Positions 43,878-53,435 of a DNA stretch of 64,000 nucleotides are shown one piece after another. The stretch is from Piscinibacter sp. HJYY11 (GTDB taxonomy: Bacteria > Pseudomonadota > Gammaproteobacteria > Burkholderiales > Burkholderiaceae_C), in NCBI RefSeq assembly GCF_016735515.1, contig NZ_JAERQZ010000001.1:3894746-3958745 (forward strand), written 5' to 3'. The notes below the pieces were generated by a model that made no database searches, was not told the DNA's origin, and saw only the letters and a list, made by a program, of their open reading frames with translations. Position 1 is the stretch's first letter. Each line of letters begins with the position of its first letter. Position numbers and translations under genes: made by a program.

Positions 43878-46529
43878 TTACCAACCTAAGCCCAAGCAGG
43901 TGAATTGCGCGCGGTTCTTGAGTCGTCGCGCGAGGTCCAGGGTTTCCATGTCCCCGGCTCGCGTGGCAATGTCTGCACTGTACTCCGTCCTCGCCGCGTG
44001 CAAGGCAGAGGCGGCCGAGTACCTGGTCACAGGAAGTGCCTTCCAGAAGGCTCGGTGCATGTGGGTTGCGTAGTTCACATCCGGATCCGTGTCCGGGCCG
44101 GAATAGTGAGCACCAGTACACCCCACGAAGGCATTGCCACCCGCGTTCAGATAGCTAAGGGCGATGGACCGTTCCACAACCCGTGGCGCGATTTGAGTTG
44201 CGCTGCCCGCATCTCGGGCTCTCTGGCTGACAGTCAAAGCTCCCCAGCAGCAGCCCGCAAAGGCCAAGCCGTCGAACTGCTGAGGAACCGCCGTTGCAAA
44301 GAAGGCGTCCGTGTATGTGCGGTCCTTTTTCTCACCCAGGAACATCCAGCCGTCGCGCCAGCTCCCGTGCAGCATCAGGTAGTGCAGCTGCGCTGTCTCG
44401 AGGTCTTGCGGGTTTGCATCTGTGTGAAGAAACGACGCGCTTACGTTGAGCGGCGTGCTCCCCGCAAGAGCCGGCCACACATCCGCAGCGAACGGTCGGG
44501 CCAGATTTCGAACCCCGAAGCGCTGAAGCTTCGATGGGTTCACACCGCGGCTGCTCAATGCACGATGGAACATGCGGGCATCACGCGCGTCGGGAATGCG
44601 CGAGACGGGGAGCTCCCCAATGTGATCGCCATCGGTGTCCCCGTAAGCTTCGTCTGACCACACGATGAAGTGATCCTCATCGACGTCACCGATGTCGGAA
44701 CCCAACGATCTACGAACTGCTGGCTCAAGCACATCAACGATCTGGGATGGAACCACGTCGTATCCACCGAGGATTACAACCCCTTTGTAAGTCGAGTCTC
44801 TGGCGAGGAGCGACGAGACGGCCTTTGCTGCTTCCACCGGGTCGTCTCCAACTTCGACCACTTTTTGCTTTGCGGCAAGGACAGCATCCAGTGCGGCCCC
44901 CGCCTCGGTTTTCCCGATTCCGTTCTCGAGTCGCCTCTTGTTCGTCACGAAGAGAAGATCTGGCAACTCGCGCCCGCCTCCGAGGGAAACGGAGCTACCC
45001 AAAACCACTGGCCGGCGCAAACTGCTTCGGGCAATCGTCGGCAGCCCTCCCGTTCCACCCGGTGTTCCACCGGGGCTCTTGCTGGGAAAGGCGGAAGCAG
45101 CGCTACGGTCATTCGCGCCATGGCGCACCTGGATCTCGACGCCGGCGACCGTCATGTCAATCGGGCCGGGCGGCAGATTCACGATGACAATCTGCGGGCC
45201 GGCACCTTGCACGGTTGCTTGGACAATTGCCGCGGGGGTGGGGGCTGCCGGCGTCGGTGGCTCATCGCTACTCTTCGGGTTCACCGTGAAGTTGTTGATG
45301 CGACCTCGCGTCTCAATTGCCTCCTTGAGTTCAAGCTGCGGTCGGACCGTGATGCGCCCATTGCGGTCTGTGCGTGCGAACTTGATTCCCGCTCTGCGCG
45401 CCTCCAGCAGCTCGAGCACCTCTTTGTCAGGATGGCCTGAATCATTGCGGCCGCCGCTGTGGACAATGATTGGCGGATCGCCCAGCTGCGTGAGCAGTTC
45501 GTCGTCCTGCCCGTTGTCACTAGTGTGGTGGGTCGTCTTGAAAACGATGTAGGGGCCTGCGGCGATCACTCGGTCCCGAAGCGCTTGCATCTCCTTGTCG
45601 ACGCCCTTGACCCCTGGCGCGGTGAACTGCATGTCTCCGGCCAACAAGACCCGAGCATTCCTTGGACCAAACGCGAAAGTGATGCTCTGGCAGTTCATGC
45701 CGCTGCCGCGAGGATTTCGTGAGGAGTCCGAGAGCCGATCGACATTGGCGACTGCCGCTCGATACAGCCTGACATCGTCGATCGACGCGTCGACGCGCAT
45801 GAGCGCGTCAGCGAGCTCGAAAGCGTCTTGGTTGGTCGTTGCGATCTGCTGCGCGCACAGAAGCAGTTGATCTTCGGAGGGGCCAAGAAGGCTCGCACCG
45901 GTCGGTTTAAGAATTTCTGCCAACTTCTTAGGAAGTTTCAGATCTCCCCGGTGTTCAACAACTGTCACGCCTGCGCTTTCCAGGTTCTCGATGAACTCGG
46001 CATACCTCGATTCAACGGACGTCACCGTGTCGATGAACTCGCTTAGTGCAGCATCGTCAAGATCGGATGCATCCTCCTCGCGCCAGACAGCTGCAAGGCG
46101 CGCGCGTGGATCACTGGCAAGATCGGAAACGTCCGAGTCGTCATCCAGCGTTCGGCCAAAGCCAAGTTTGCGGTCCGTGATAAGGGCCCATTCGGGCGCG
46201 ATAACGCCGGTAGACAAAAGCTCGGGAAGACATCCGATGTGGTCCGCATGGCCGTGTGTGACCACGACCAGGGTGATCCTGTGTGGCGCAGGCTCATTCA
46301 GGATCTCGGCAAGTTGGTCGGGAACCGACGGACGTCCATTGCGCGATCTCATGTCGGCACGATGACTTCCGTCGATCAAGATGCGGACCTTGCCGAAGAC
46401 GACGAGGATGCACTCGCCATACCGCTCGTCGCCAACGTCAAGAAAGTGGTACTCCCCTCGAGCAGCGGCGTCTTCCACGCCTGGGCTTAAGTTGGGCTGT
46501 GAACCTGCCCGCTCGGTTTTGGCTGCCAT
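43878..46529 (-). CDS. Metallo-beta-lactamase-fold / caspase-like (C25-type) peptidase fusion
   Basis: The best start is ATG 46529, preceded by GGGAGGG, giving 883 aa. Residues ~25-410 are a metallo-beta-lactamase fold with zinc motif HGHADH (92-97), a late metal Asp in LLAGDMQF and FKTTHHTSDNG; the layout resembles ComEC-type hydrolases. After a Pro-rich linker, residues ~570-883 look like a caspase/gingipain-type protease. It has a central GVVILGGYDVVPSQ strand, His721 in YLMLHGSW, and Cys760-Cys761 in LAFAGCCWGALTVS, matching a His-Cys dyad. There is no signal peptide. It probably acts in the cytoplasm and could be a defence effector. Confidence 0.78.
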   Translation of the reverse strand: MAAKTERAGSQPNLSPGVEDAAARGEYHFLDVGDERYGECILVVFGKVRILIDGSHRADMRSRNGRPSVPDQLAEILNEPAPHRITLVVVTHGHADHIGCLPELLSTGVIAPEWALITDRKLGFGRTLDDDSDVSDLASDPRARLAAVWREEDASDLDDAALSEFIDTVTSVESRYAEFIENLESAGVTVVEHRGDLKLPKKLAEILKPTGASLLGPSEDQLLLCAQQIATTNQDAFELADALMRVDASIDDVRLYRAAVANVDRLSDSSRNPRGSGMNCQSITFAFGPRNARVLLAGDMQFTAPGVKGVDKEMQALRDRVIAAGPYIVFKTTHHTSDNGQDDELLTQLGDPPIIVHSGGRNDSGHPDKEVLELLEARRAGIKFARTDRNGRITVRPQLELKEAIETRGRINNFTVNPKSSDEPPTPAAPTPAAIVQATVQGAGPQIVIVNLPPGPIDMTVAGVEIQVRHGANDRSAASAFPSKSPGGTPGGTGGLPTIARSSLRRPVVLGSSVSLGGGRELPDLLFVTNKRRLENGIGKTEAGAALDAVLAAKQKVVEVGDDPVEAAKAVSSLLARDSTYKGVVILGGYDVVPSQIVDVLEPAVRRSLGSDIGDVDEDHFIVWSDEAYGDTDGDHIGELPVSRIPDARDARMFHRALSSRGVNPSKLQRFGVRNLARPFAADVWPALAGSTPLNVSASFLHTDANPQDLETAQLHYLMLHGSWRDGWMFLGEKKDRTYTDAFFATAVPQQFDGLAFAGCCWGALTVSQRARDAGSATQIAPRVVERSIALSYLNAGGNAFVGCTGAHYSGPDTDPDVNYATHMHRAFWKALPVTRYSAASALHAARTEYSADIATRAGDMETLDLARRLKNRAQFTCLGLGW

Positions 46530-46877
46530 ACAACCCTCCCGTTTTAATGAGTCATTGAGCGACTTAGACCTCCGAGCGCACTGCTGGATTGCTCGCGTTT
46601 GAGAAACTGAATCCCTTCGTACCGAGCGGGCATCGTGCCAAGGAACAGTCTCTCGCGAAAGGTGAGCCCCCCAGTTTGTTGGATGTAAGCCTTTACAGGT
46701 CAAAGGCGTCTTAACGCTGGAGCAGCGAAGCGACAGGCTACCTGCTGGGCGTCTGGCGTGGCATCGCAGTTGGTCGCCACTTACTCCCCCAGGGCTCATA
46801 CTCACCCGCTGCGCTTGAAACTCTATTAATCACCCGCGCCGCCTTTCTGGCGCTTTTTTGGAAACTCTATTTCTCAA
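46530..46877. other. Island/core junction with repeated GAAACTCTATT
   Basis: No gene is evident. The motif (T)TGGAAACTCTATT occurs at 46858-46871 and 46878-46891, with a third copy (TTGAAACTCTATT) at 46815-46827. A hairpin GCGCC-GCCTTTCT-GGCGC with TTTTTT (46838-46859) looks like a + strand terminator. Composition changes from island-type to core-type here. Confidence 0.6.
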
Positions 46878-47555
46878 TTGGAAACTCTATTAGGGCGCTC
46901 CAGGGAGGTCATCACCGCGGCCATCGTCGATCTCGACGGGACGATGGTCGATACCCTCGGAGACTTCGAGGTCGCCCTCAACGCGATGCTCGCCGACTTG
47001 TCGCTTCCGCTCGTGGATCGGGCGTTCATCGAACACACGGTCGGCAAAGGCTCCGAGCATCTGATCCGCAGCACCCTCACGCAGGTGGGCGGCGAGCCGT
47101 CGGCCTTCGGTGCGGCATGGGCGCGCTATCAGCACCACTACCTGCGCATCAACGGCGAGCACGCAGCCGTTTACCCCGGCGTGCGCGAGGGCCTGCAGGC
47201 GCTCAGGTCACAAGGCCTCATGCTCGCCTGCTTGACCAACAAGCCGACCGCGTTTGCGCTGCCGCTCCTGGAGAAGAAGGGCCTTGCAGGCCATTTCGCC
47301 CAGGTCTTCGGCGGTGATGCGTTCGAGCGCAAGAAGCCTGACCCGCTTCCGCTGCTCAAGACCTGCGAGGCGCTGGGGGCACAGCCTTCCCGCACGCTGA
47401 TGATCGGCGACTCGAGCAACGATGCGCGCGCCGCGCGTGCGGCCGGGTGCCCGGTGGTGCTCGTGAGCTATGGCTACAACCACGGCGAGCCGGTGCAGTC
47501 GGTCGACGCCGATGGCGTGATCGACCGGCTGGATCAACTGCAGGCGTTGGGCTGA
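46878..47555 (+). CDS. gph: Phosphoglycolate phosphatase-like HAD hydrolase
   Basis: The 225-aa enzyme has HAD motif I VDLDGTMVDT, motif II LACLTNKP, the conserved Lys in KKPDPLPL, and motif III MIGDSSNDARAARAAGCPVV. It fits Gph, which removes 2-phosphoglycolate; in Burkholderiales it commonly precedes trpE. There is no ATG or GTG at the expected N-terminus. The only in-frame start is TTG 46878, which belongs to the last copy of the TTGGAAACTCTATT repeat. The 5' end therefore seems rebuilt by the island insertion. Confidence 0.88.
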   Translation: METLLGRSREVITAAIVDLDGTMVDTLGDFEVALNAMLADLSLPLVDRAFIEHTVGKGSEHLIRSTLTQVGGEPSAFGAAWARYQHHYLRINGEHAAVYPGVREGLQALRSQGLMLACLTNKPTAFALPLLEKKGLAGHFAQVFGGDAFERKKPDPLPLLKTCEALGAQPSRTLMIGDSSNDARAARAAGCPVVLVSYGYNHGEPVQSVDADGVIDRLDQLQALG

Positions 47556-47556
47556 A

Positions 47557-48159
47557 TCAGCTGTTGGGCGGCGGAGCCACGGGCTTGCCCAGCAACGCGT
47601 CCTTCAGCAGGCTGTCGGCCGGTGACTGGCCCAGCCAGATCTTCACGAGCGCGGAGAAGAATTCAGGTTCCTTGATCGGGTCGGCGGCAGGCTTGCCGTT
47701 GACCACGATGGTGGTGCCCACGCCGGGCACCCAATCTACCCAGAACGAATCTCCCGTGTTGAGCTTCTTGATGCGGAAGAAGATCTCGCTCATCTTGAGC
47801 GTGCCGGCCACCGACTTGGAGAACTCATCCTTCGGGGCGTTGTCTTCCATGCCGCGGGTGAAGAGCTTGCCGAGCTCGGAGGCGTTGATCTCGCGCAGCA
47901 TCACGATGTGCATGCGTTTGGGGCCGGGCGCGCTGAGCACGGCTTCGGTGGTGCCGGCCTTTCGCGTGAGGTAGAGGCCGGCGGTGTAGACCTTGAACAC
48001 GGCCTTGTAGCGCACGCCGGCGCCGTTGAGCACGAGCGTGGAGTTGCCGCTCTGCACCGTGTTCTCGTACTTCACACCGGCGACCTGGGTGGTGTCGGCC
48101 AGGGCGCTGCCCATGGCAGCCAGCGATACGGCGGTGGCGATGATGAGGTTGCGAATCAC
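47557..48159 (-). CDS. Chalcone isomerase-family secreted protein
   Basis: The 200-aa precursor has a signal peptide (LIIATAVSLAAMGSALA) and a chalcone-isomerase-like domain: VAGVKYENTVQSGNSTLVLNGAGVRYKAVFKVYTAGLYL, APGPKRMHIVMLREINASELGKLFTRGM, and FWVDWVPGVGTTIVVNGKP. Bacterial members of this fold mostly lack known enzyme activity and are periplasmic. It converges on gph with a 1-bp gap. It is divergent from the trp operon leader. Confidence 0.85.
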   Translation of the reverse strand: MIRNLIIATAVSLAAMGSALADTTQVAGVKYENTVQSGNSTLVLNGAGVRYKAVFKVYTAGLYLTRKAGTTEAVLSAPGPKRMHIVMLREINASELGKLFTRGMEDNAPKDEFSKSVAGTLKMSEIFFRIKKLNTGDSFWVDWVPGVGTTIVVNGKPAADPIKEPEFFSALVKIWLGQSPADSLLKDALLGKPVAPPPNS

Positions 48160-48295
48160 GGTGGACTCCGAGCGTTTATCGCACGAGCGTGCGGAAAGAA
48201 GGATTGTCTCAAAACGTCACCAAAATGCGAGCGGCCCAGTTCACGGAAACCCGCGATTCGGGGGCCGGGTCCACCCTGCCTGCTACACTTTTTCC

Positions 48296-48370
48296 ATGTT
48301 CATCGCGCGCAAACAAACCAAAGGGTCGAACGACCGGGGAGCCTGGCCCTGGCGTCGCCAGCTTCCGTAG
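48296..48370 (+). CDS. trpL: Candidate trp leader peptide
   Basis: This 24-codon frame upstream of trpE encodes a peptide with two nearly adjacent tryptophans (GAWPWRRQLP end). Trp-rich leader peptides allow attenuation by ribosome stalling. Inverted repeats overlap the Trp codons (CTGGCGTCGCCAG), and GC-rich hairpins follow up to 48514. I see no clear U-tract terminator, so the mechanism is uncertain. Confidence 0.6.
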   Translation: MFIARKQTKGSNDRGAWPWRRQLP

Positions 48371-48514
48371 GTTGCGTTTGCCGCCGGCCGCGAGCGTGTT
48401 GTTGAGACGCTGCGCCTTCGGCTCCACCGGCTGCCCTGCGCGGGTGCCGTCCGTCTGAACCTCATCGCACGCGGGCCGTCGCCGTGTCCGCCGGGCCATT
48501 GGAGGGCCCTGAAG

Positions 48515-49999
48515 GTGATCACCGAACTTGAATTCAAGAGCCTTGCCGCCGAAGGCTTCAACCGCATTCCGCTGATGGCCGAGGCCTTCGCGGACCTCGA
48601 GACCCCTCTGTCGCTCTACCTCAAGCTCGCCTATGCCTCCGGCAGTGGCAGGCACAGCTTCCTGCTGGAATCGGTGGTGGGTGGCGAGCGCTTCGGACGC
48701 TATTCGTTCATTGGCCTGCCGGCGCGCACGCTGCTGCGTGCCACCGGCTTCCGCACCGAGGTCGTCACCGATGGCCAGGTGGTCGAGGCGCACGACGGCA
48801 ACCCGCTCGACTTCATCGCCGAGTACCAGAAGCGCTTCAAGGTGGCGCTGCGCCCGGGGCTGCCGCGTTTTTGCGGCGGCCTGGCCGGCTATTTCGGCTA
48901 CGACGCGGTGCGCTACATCGAGCACAAGCTCGCAAAGACGCAGCTGCCCGGTGGCATCGACACCCCCGACGTCCTGCTGCTGCAATGCGAAGAGCTGGCG
49001 GTGATCGACAACCTGTCGGGCCGGCTCTACCTCATCGTCTACGCCGACCCGTCGCAGCCTGAAGCCTATTTCCGCGGCAAGCGGCGTCTCGCCGAGCTGT
49101 CCGACAAGCTGAAATACAGCGTGACCGCACCGCCGGTAAAGCGTGGCACCTCGCATGCGGTGGAGCGCGAGTTCGCGAAGGAGGACTACCTCGCCGCGGT
49201 GCTCAAGTCCAAGGACTACATCGCGGCCGGCGACATGATGCAGGTGCAGATTGGCCAGCGGCTGAAGAAGCGCTACACCGAATCGCCGCTCAGCCTGTAC
49301 CGCGCGCTGCGCTCGCTGAATCCGTCGCCGTACATGTACTTCTACGACATGGGCGACTTCCAGATCGTCGGCGCCTCGCCCGAGATCCTGGTGCGGCAGG
49401 AGAACACACCCGAGGGCCAGAAGATCACGATCCGCCCGCTCGCCGGCACCCGCCCGCGCGGCGCGACGCCCGAGCAGGACAGGGCGCTCGAAGCCGAGCT
49501 GAGCGCCGACCCGAAGGAGCGCGCCGAGCACGTGATGCTGATCGACCTGGCGCGCAACGACATCGGCCGCATCGCCAAGACCGGCAGTGTGAAGGTGACC
49601 GACGCCTTCGTGATCGAGCGCTACTCGCACGTGATGCACATCGTGAGCAATGTCGAGGGCATCCTGAAAGACGGCATGAGCAGCCTCGACGTGCTCAAGG
49701 CGACATTCCCTGCCGGCACGCTGACCGGTGCGCCCAAGGTGCGGGCGATGGAAATCATCGACGAGCTCGAGCCGGTGAAGCGCGGCATCTATGGCGGAGC
49801 CTGTGGGTACCTGAGCTTTGCCGGCGACATGGATGTGGCGATCGCGATCCGCACCGGCATCGTCAAGGACAACACGCTGTACGTGCAGGCGGCAGCCGGC
49901 GTTGTGGCTGACTCGGTGCCCGAGCTGGAATGGAAAGAGACAGAAGCCAAGGCGCGGGCCTTGTTGCGTGCCGCCGAACTGGTCGAGGAGGGCTTCTGA
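48515..49999 (+). CDS. trpE: Anthranilate synthase component I
   Basis: The 494-aa enzyme starts at GTG 48515 after GGAGGGCC. It has the N-terminal tryptophan-feedback motif SFLLES, and the chorismate-binding core with RPLAGTRPRGATPEQD, LIDLARNDIGR, ATFPAGTLTGAPKVRAMEIIDELEP and GGACGYLSF. It converts chorismate and ammonia (from TrpG) to anthranilate. It is followed directly by trpG with no gap and heads the trp operon, downstream of the leader peptide. Confidence 0.97.
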   Translation: MITELEFKSLAAEGFNRIPLMAEAFADLETPLSLYLKLAYASGSGRHSFLLESVVGGERFGRYSFIGLPARTLLRATGFRTEVVTDGQVVEAHDGNPLDFIAEYQKRFKVALRPGLPRFCGGLAGYFGYDAVRYIEHKLAKTQLPGGIDTPDVLLLQCEELAVIDNLSGRLYLIVYADPSQPEAYFRGKRRLAELSDKLKYSVTAPPVKRGTSHAVEREFAKEDYLAAVLKSKDYIAAGDMMQVQIGQRLKKRYTESPLSLYRALRSLNPSPYMYFYDMGDFQIVGASPEILVRQENTPEGQKITIRPLAGTRPRGATPEQDRALEAELSADPKERAEHVMLIDLARNDIGRIAKTGSVKVTDAFVIERYSHVMHIVSNVEGILKDGMSSLDVLKATFPAGTLTGAPKVRAMEIIDELEPVKRGIYGGACGYLSFAGDMDVAIAIRTGIVKDNTLYVQAAAGVVADSVPELEWKETEAKARALLRAAELVEEGF

Positions 50000-50584
50000 A
50001 TGCTGCTCATGATCGACAACTACGACAGCTTCACCTTCAACCTCGTGCAGTACTTTGCCGAGTTGGGCGAAGACGTGCGTGTGTTCCGCAACGATGAGAT
50101 CACGCTCGAAGGCATCACCGAACTGAAGCCTGACCAACTGGTGCTGTCGCCCGGACCGTGCTCGCCTGCCGAAGCGGGCATCTGCGTGAGCGCGATCCAG
50201 CACTTCACCGGCAAGCTGCCGATCCTCGGCGTGTGCCTGGGTCACCAGGCGATCGGTGCGGCGCTGAAAGGCAAGATCATTCGCGCCAAGACGCAGATGC
50301 ACGGCAAGACCGACGTGATCACGACCGACAAGCGAGGTGTGTACAGCGACCTGCCGGAGAAGTTCACCGTCATCCGCTACCACTCGCTGGTGATCGAGCG
50401 TGCCACGCTGCCGAAGGAGCTGGAGATCACCTCCACTTCGCAGGATGACGAGATCATGGGCGTGCGCCACACCGAACTCGCCGGCACCAAGACGCCGCTG
50501 GAAGGCGTGCAGTTCCATCCCGAGTCCATCCTCACCGAGCATGGGCACGCGATGCTGAAGAACTTCCTCGACCTGAAGAACTGA
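50000..50584 (+). CDS. trpG: Anthranilate synthase component II (glutamine amidotransferase)
   Basis: The 194-aa class I amidotransferase has [17 protein letters not shown], the oxyanion strand [15 protein letters not shown], nucleophile Cys in [10 protein letters not shown], and the His-Glu pair in [13 protein letters not shown]. It supplies ammonia to TrpE. Its start codon immediately follows the trpE stop, so the two are coupled and likely made in equal amounts. Confidence 0.97.
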   Translation: MLLMIDNYDSFTFNLVQYFAELGEDVRVFRNDEITLEGITELKPDQLVLSPGPCSPAEAGICVSAIQHFTGKLPILGVCLGHQAIGAALKGKIIRAKTQMHGKTDVITTDKRGVYSDLPEKFTVIRYHSLVIERATLPKELEITSTSQDDEIMGVRHTELAGTKTPLEGVQFHPESILTEHGHAMLKNFLDLKN

Positions 50585-50596
50585 GCGGGGCTGGGC

Positions 50597-51607
50597 ATGA
50601 AGGTGGTGGACCTGCGCAGCGACACCGTCACGCGGCCGACGCCCCGCATGCGCGAGGCAATGGCGCGGGCCGAGGTGGGCGACGACGTGTTCGGCGACGA
50701 CCCGAACGTGAACGCGCTGCAGGAGCGCATTGCCGCCCTCACCGGCAAGGAAGCCGCGCTCTTCATGACGAGCGGCACGCAGAGCAATCTTGCGGCCATC
50801 ATGAGCCACTGCGGCCGCGGCGACGAGTACATCGTCGGCCAGATGCACCACACCTACCGGTGGGAGGCGGGTGGGGCGGCGGTGCTGGGCAGCGTGCAGC
50901 CGCAGCCGCTCGAGCACCTGGCCGACGGCACGCTCTCGCTGGCCAGCATCGAGGCAGCGATCAAGCCCGACGATGCGCACTTCGCGAAGAGCCGCTTGCT
51001 GTGCCTGGAGAACACGCTGGGCGGCAAGGCCTTGCCGATGTATTTCATGGCGGAGGCGACTGCACTGGTGCGGCGCCGTGGCCTGGCGACCCACCTGGAC
51101 GGTGCTCGCGTTTTCAATGCAGCAACGGCGCTCGGCGTGCCCGTGCACGAGATCGCGAGCCACTTCGATTCAGTCTCGGTGTGTTTTTCGAAAGGCCTCG
51201 GTGCTCCCGTCGGCTCGGCGCTGTGCGGCTCCAAGGATCTGATCAAGAGCGCTCATCGCTGGCGGAAGATGTTGGGCGGCGGCTTGCGGCAAGCCGGCGT
51301 CATCGCCGCCGGCGCCCTGCATGCGCTCGACCACCACGTCGAGCGACTGGCCGATGACCACGCGCTGGCGTGTCGCCTGGCGCAAGGGCTGCAGGGCATT
51401 GCCGGTGTCACGGTCGAAGCACCCGAGACCAACATCGTCTTCATCGACGTCGCCGGTGATCGCGCCGCCGGCCTGCTGCCGCATCTGGAATCGCGCGGCG
51501 TGCTCGCCACCGGGCTCTACCGCCTGCGCTTCGTGACACACCTTGACGTCGACGCCGAGGGCGTGGACCGCGCCGTCGCCGCCGTGCGCGACTATTTCAA
51601 CGCTTGA
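50597..51607 (+). CDS. ltaE: Low-specificity L-threonine aldolase
   Basis: The 336-aa PLP enzyme shows [55 protein letters not shown] and the PLP-lysine region [18 protein letters not shown]. It cleaves L-threonine or L-allo-threonine to glycine and acetaldehyde. It sits between trpG and trpD on the same strand with a 12-bp gap, so it is cotranscribed with tryptophan genes. Confidence 0.93.
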   Translation: MKVVDLRSDTVTRPTPRMREAMARAEVGDDVFGDDPNVNALQERIAALTGKEAALFMTSGTQSNLAAIMSHCGRGDEYIVGQMHHTYRWEAGGAAVLGSVQPQPLEHLADGTLSLASIEAAIKPDDAHFAKSRLLCLENTLGGKALPMYFMAEATALVRRRGLATHLDGARVFNAATALGVPVHEIASHFDSVSVCFSKGLGAPVGSALCGSKDLIKSAHRWRKMLGGGLRQAGVIAAGALHALDHHVERLADDHALACRLAQGLQGIAGVTVEAPETNIVFIDVAGDRAAGLLPHLESRGVLATGLYRLRFVTHLDVDAEGVDRAVAAVRDYFNA

Positions 51608-51618
51608 CATCGACCGCC

Positions 51619-52650
51619 ATGACCATCACCAACACCGAAGCGCTGGCGCGCGTCATCGATCACCGCGAGATCTTCCACGACGAGATGCTGACGCTGATGC
51701 GCCGCATCATGAGCGGCGAGATGTCGCCGGTGATGATCGCGGCGCTCTCGATGGGGCTGCGCGTCAAGAAAGAGACCATCGGTGAAATCGCGGCAGCGGC
51801 GCAGGTCATGCGTGAGCTCGCCACGCCGGTGCCAGTAGACGACAAGTCGAACCTCGTCGACCTGTGCGGCACCGGTGGTGACGGCGCACATACCTTCAAC
51901 ATCTCGACGGCGGCGATGTTTGTCGCGGCGGCGGCGGGGGCACGGGTCGCCAAGCATGGCGGGCGCAGCGTGTCGTCGAGCACTGGCAGCGCCGACGTGC
52001 TGGAAGCGTTCGGCGCCAACGTCAACCTCGCCCCCGATCAGGTGGCGCAGTGCCTGGAGCAGACCGGCATCGGCTTCATGTTCGCGCCCAACCACCATGC
52101 CTCGATGAAGCACGCCGCGCCGGTGCGCAAGGAGCTGGGCGTGCGCACGATCTTCAACATCCTGGGCCCGCTGACCAACCCAGCGCAGGCGCCGAACCAG
52201 CTGATGGGTGTCTTCCACGCCGACCTCGTGGGCATTCAGGTGCGGGTGCTGCAGCGGCTCGGCTCCGACCACGTGATGGTGGTCTACGGCATGAATGGCA
52301 TGGACGAGATCTCACTGTCAGGTGAGACGTTGATCGGTGAGCTCAAGAACGGCGAGGTGCGTGAATATGTCGTGCACCCGAGCGACTTCGGCATGCCGGT
52401 GTACGACAGCCGTGTGCTGCGGGTCGCCGACAAGGCCGAGTCAGTGCAATGCATCCAGCGTGCGCTTGGCAACGAAGACGGGCCGCTGCGCGACATCGTG
52501 CTGCTCAACGCCGGTGGGGCGCTCTATTGCGCCAACGTCGTGTCGTCGATCGCCGACGGGGTCAAGCGCGCCCGAGAAGCGGTGGCCTCCGGCGCCGCCA
52601 CCCGGAAATTGAGCCAGTTCGTGGCCGCCACACACCAATTCAAATCATGA
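51619..52650 (+). CDS. trpD: Anthranilate phosphoribosyltransferase
   Basis: The 343-aa enzyme has the N-terminal helical domain ([32 protein letters not shown]), the PRPP/anthranilate site [80 protein letters not shown] and [12 protein letters not shown] 51619 is chosen over an overlapping TTG at 51604. It overlaps trpC by 4 bp. Confidence 0.96.
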   Translation: MTITNTEALARVIDHREIFHDEMLTLMRRIMSGEMSPVMIAALSMGLRVKKETIGEIAAAAQVMRELATPVPVDDKSNLVDLCGTGGDGAHTFNISTAAMFVAAAAGARVAKHGGRSVSSSTGSADVLEAFGANVNLAPDQVAQCLEQTGIGFMFAPNHHASMKHAAPVRKELGVRTIFNILGPLTNPAQAPNQLMGVFHADLVGIQVRVLQRLGSDHVMVVYGMNGMDEISLSGETLIGELKNGEVREYVVHPSDFGMPVYDSRVLRVADKAESVQCIQRALGNEDGPLRDIVLLNAGGALYCANVVSSIADGVKRAREAVASGAATRKLSQFVAATHQFKS

Positions 52651-53435
52651 GCGACATCCTCGACAAGATTGTTGCGGTCAAGCGCGAAGAAATTGCAGCC
52701 GCGAGCCGCGTGCGCAACTTGGCCTCCCTGCGCCGCGAGGCCGAATCGCGCAAAGATGTGCGCGACTTCGTCGGCGCGTTGCGGCGCAAGGTAGGGGCAG
52801 GACAGGCGGCCGTGATCGCCGAGGTGAAGAAGGCCAGCCCCAGCAAAGGCGTGCTGCGCGACAACTTCGTGCCGGCCGAGATCGCTGTGAGCTACGAGCG
52901 CCACGGCGCGGCGTGTCTGAGCGTGCTGACCGACGTGCAGTTTTTCCAGGGCTCGGCGGTCTACCTGCAGCAGGCGCGCGCCGCCTGCGCGCTGCCGGTG
53001 CTTCGCAAGGACTTCATGGTCGATCCGTATCAGGTCTACGAGGCGCGGGCGATGGGGGCGGACTGCATCCTGCTGATCGCGGCCTGCCTCGACGACGCGC
53101 AGTTGGCTGATCTGGAAGCGCAGGCGCTGTCGCTGGGGATGGCGGTGCTGGTGGAGGTGCACGACCGCGTCGAACTCGACCGGGCGCTGTCACTGAAGAC
53201 GCCGCTCATCGGTGTCAACAACCGCAACCTGCGGAACTTCGAGGTGAGCCTGGACGCGACCTTGTCGCTGTTGCCCGGAGTGCCGGCCGATCGTCTTCTG
53301 GTCACCGAAAGCGGCATCCTCGGTGCGGCCGATGTGGCGCGGATGCGCGACGCCAATGTCCATGCCTTCCTCGTCGGCGAAGCCTTCATGCGAGCCCCTG
53401 ATCCGGGCGTGGCCCTGGCTCAGCTCTTCGCATGA
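52647..53435 (+). CDS. trpC: Indole-3-glycerol phosphate synthase
   Basis: The 262-aa TIM-barrel enzyme starts at ATG 52647. It has [19 protein letters not shown], catalytic Lys in [62 protein letters not shown] and LLVTESGI. It is monofunctional (no fused TrpF). It is coupled to trpD and ung by 4-bp overlaps. Confidence 0.97.
   Translation: MSDILDKIVAVKREEIAAASRVRNLASLRREAESRKDVRDFVGALRRKVGAGQAAVIAEVKKASPSKGVLRDNFVPAEIAVSYERHGAACLSVLTDVQFFQGSAVYLQQARAACALPVLRKDFMVDPYQVYEARAMGADCILLIAACLDDAQLADLEAQALSLGMAVLVEVHDRVELDRALSLKTPLIGVNNRNLRNFEVSLDATLSLLPGVPADRLLVTESGILGAADVARMRDANVHAFLVGEAFMRAPDPGVALAQLFA

Noticed and set aside
48209..51163. 984-aa minus-strand open frame across trpE-trpG-ltaE
   Set aside because: It is antisense to three certain trp-region genes, with no domain or ribosome-binding site. 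A GC-rich shadow.
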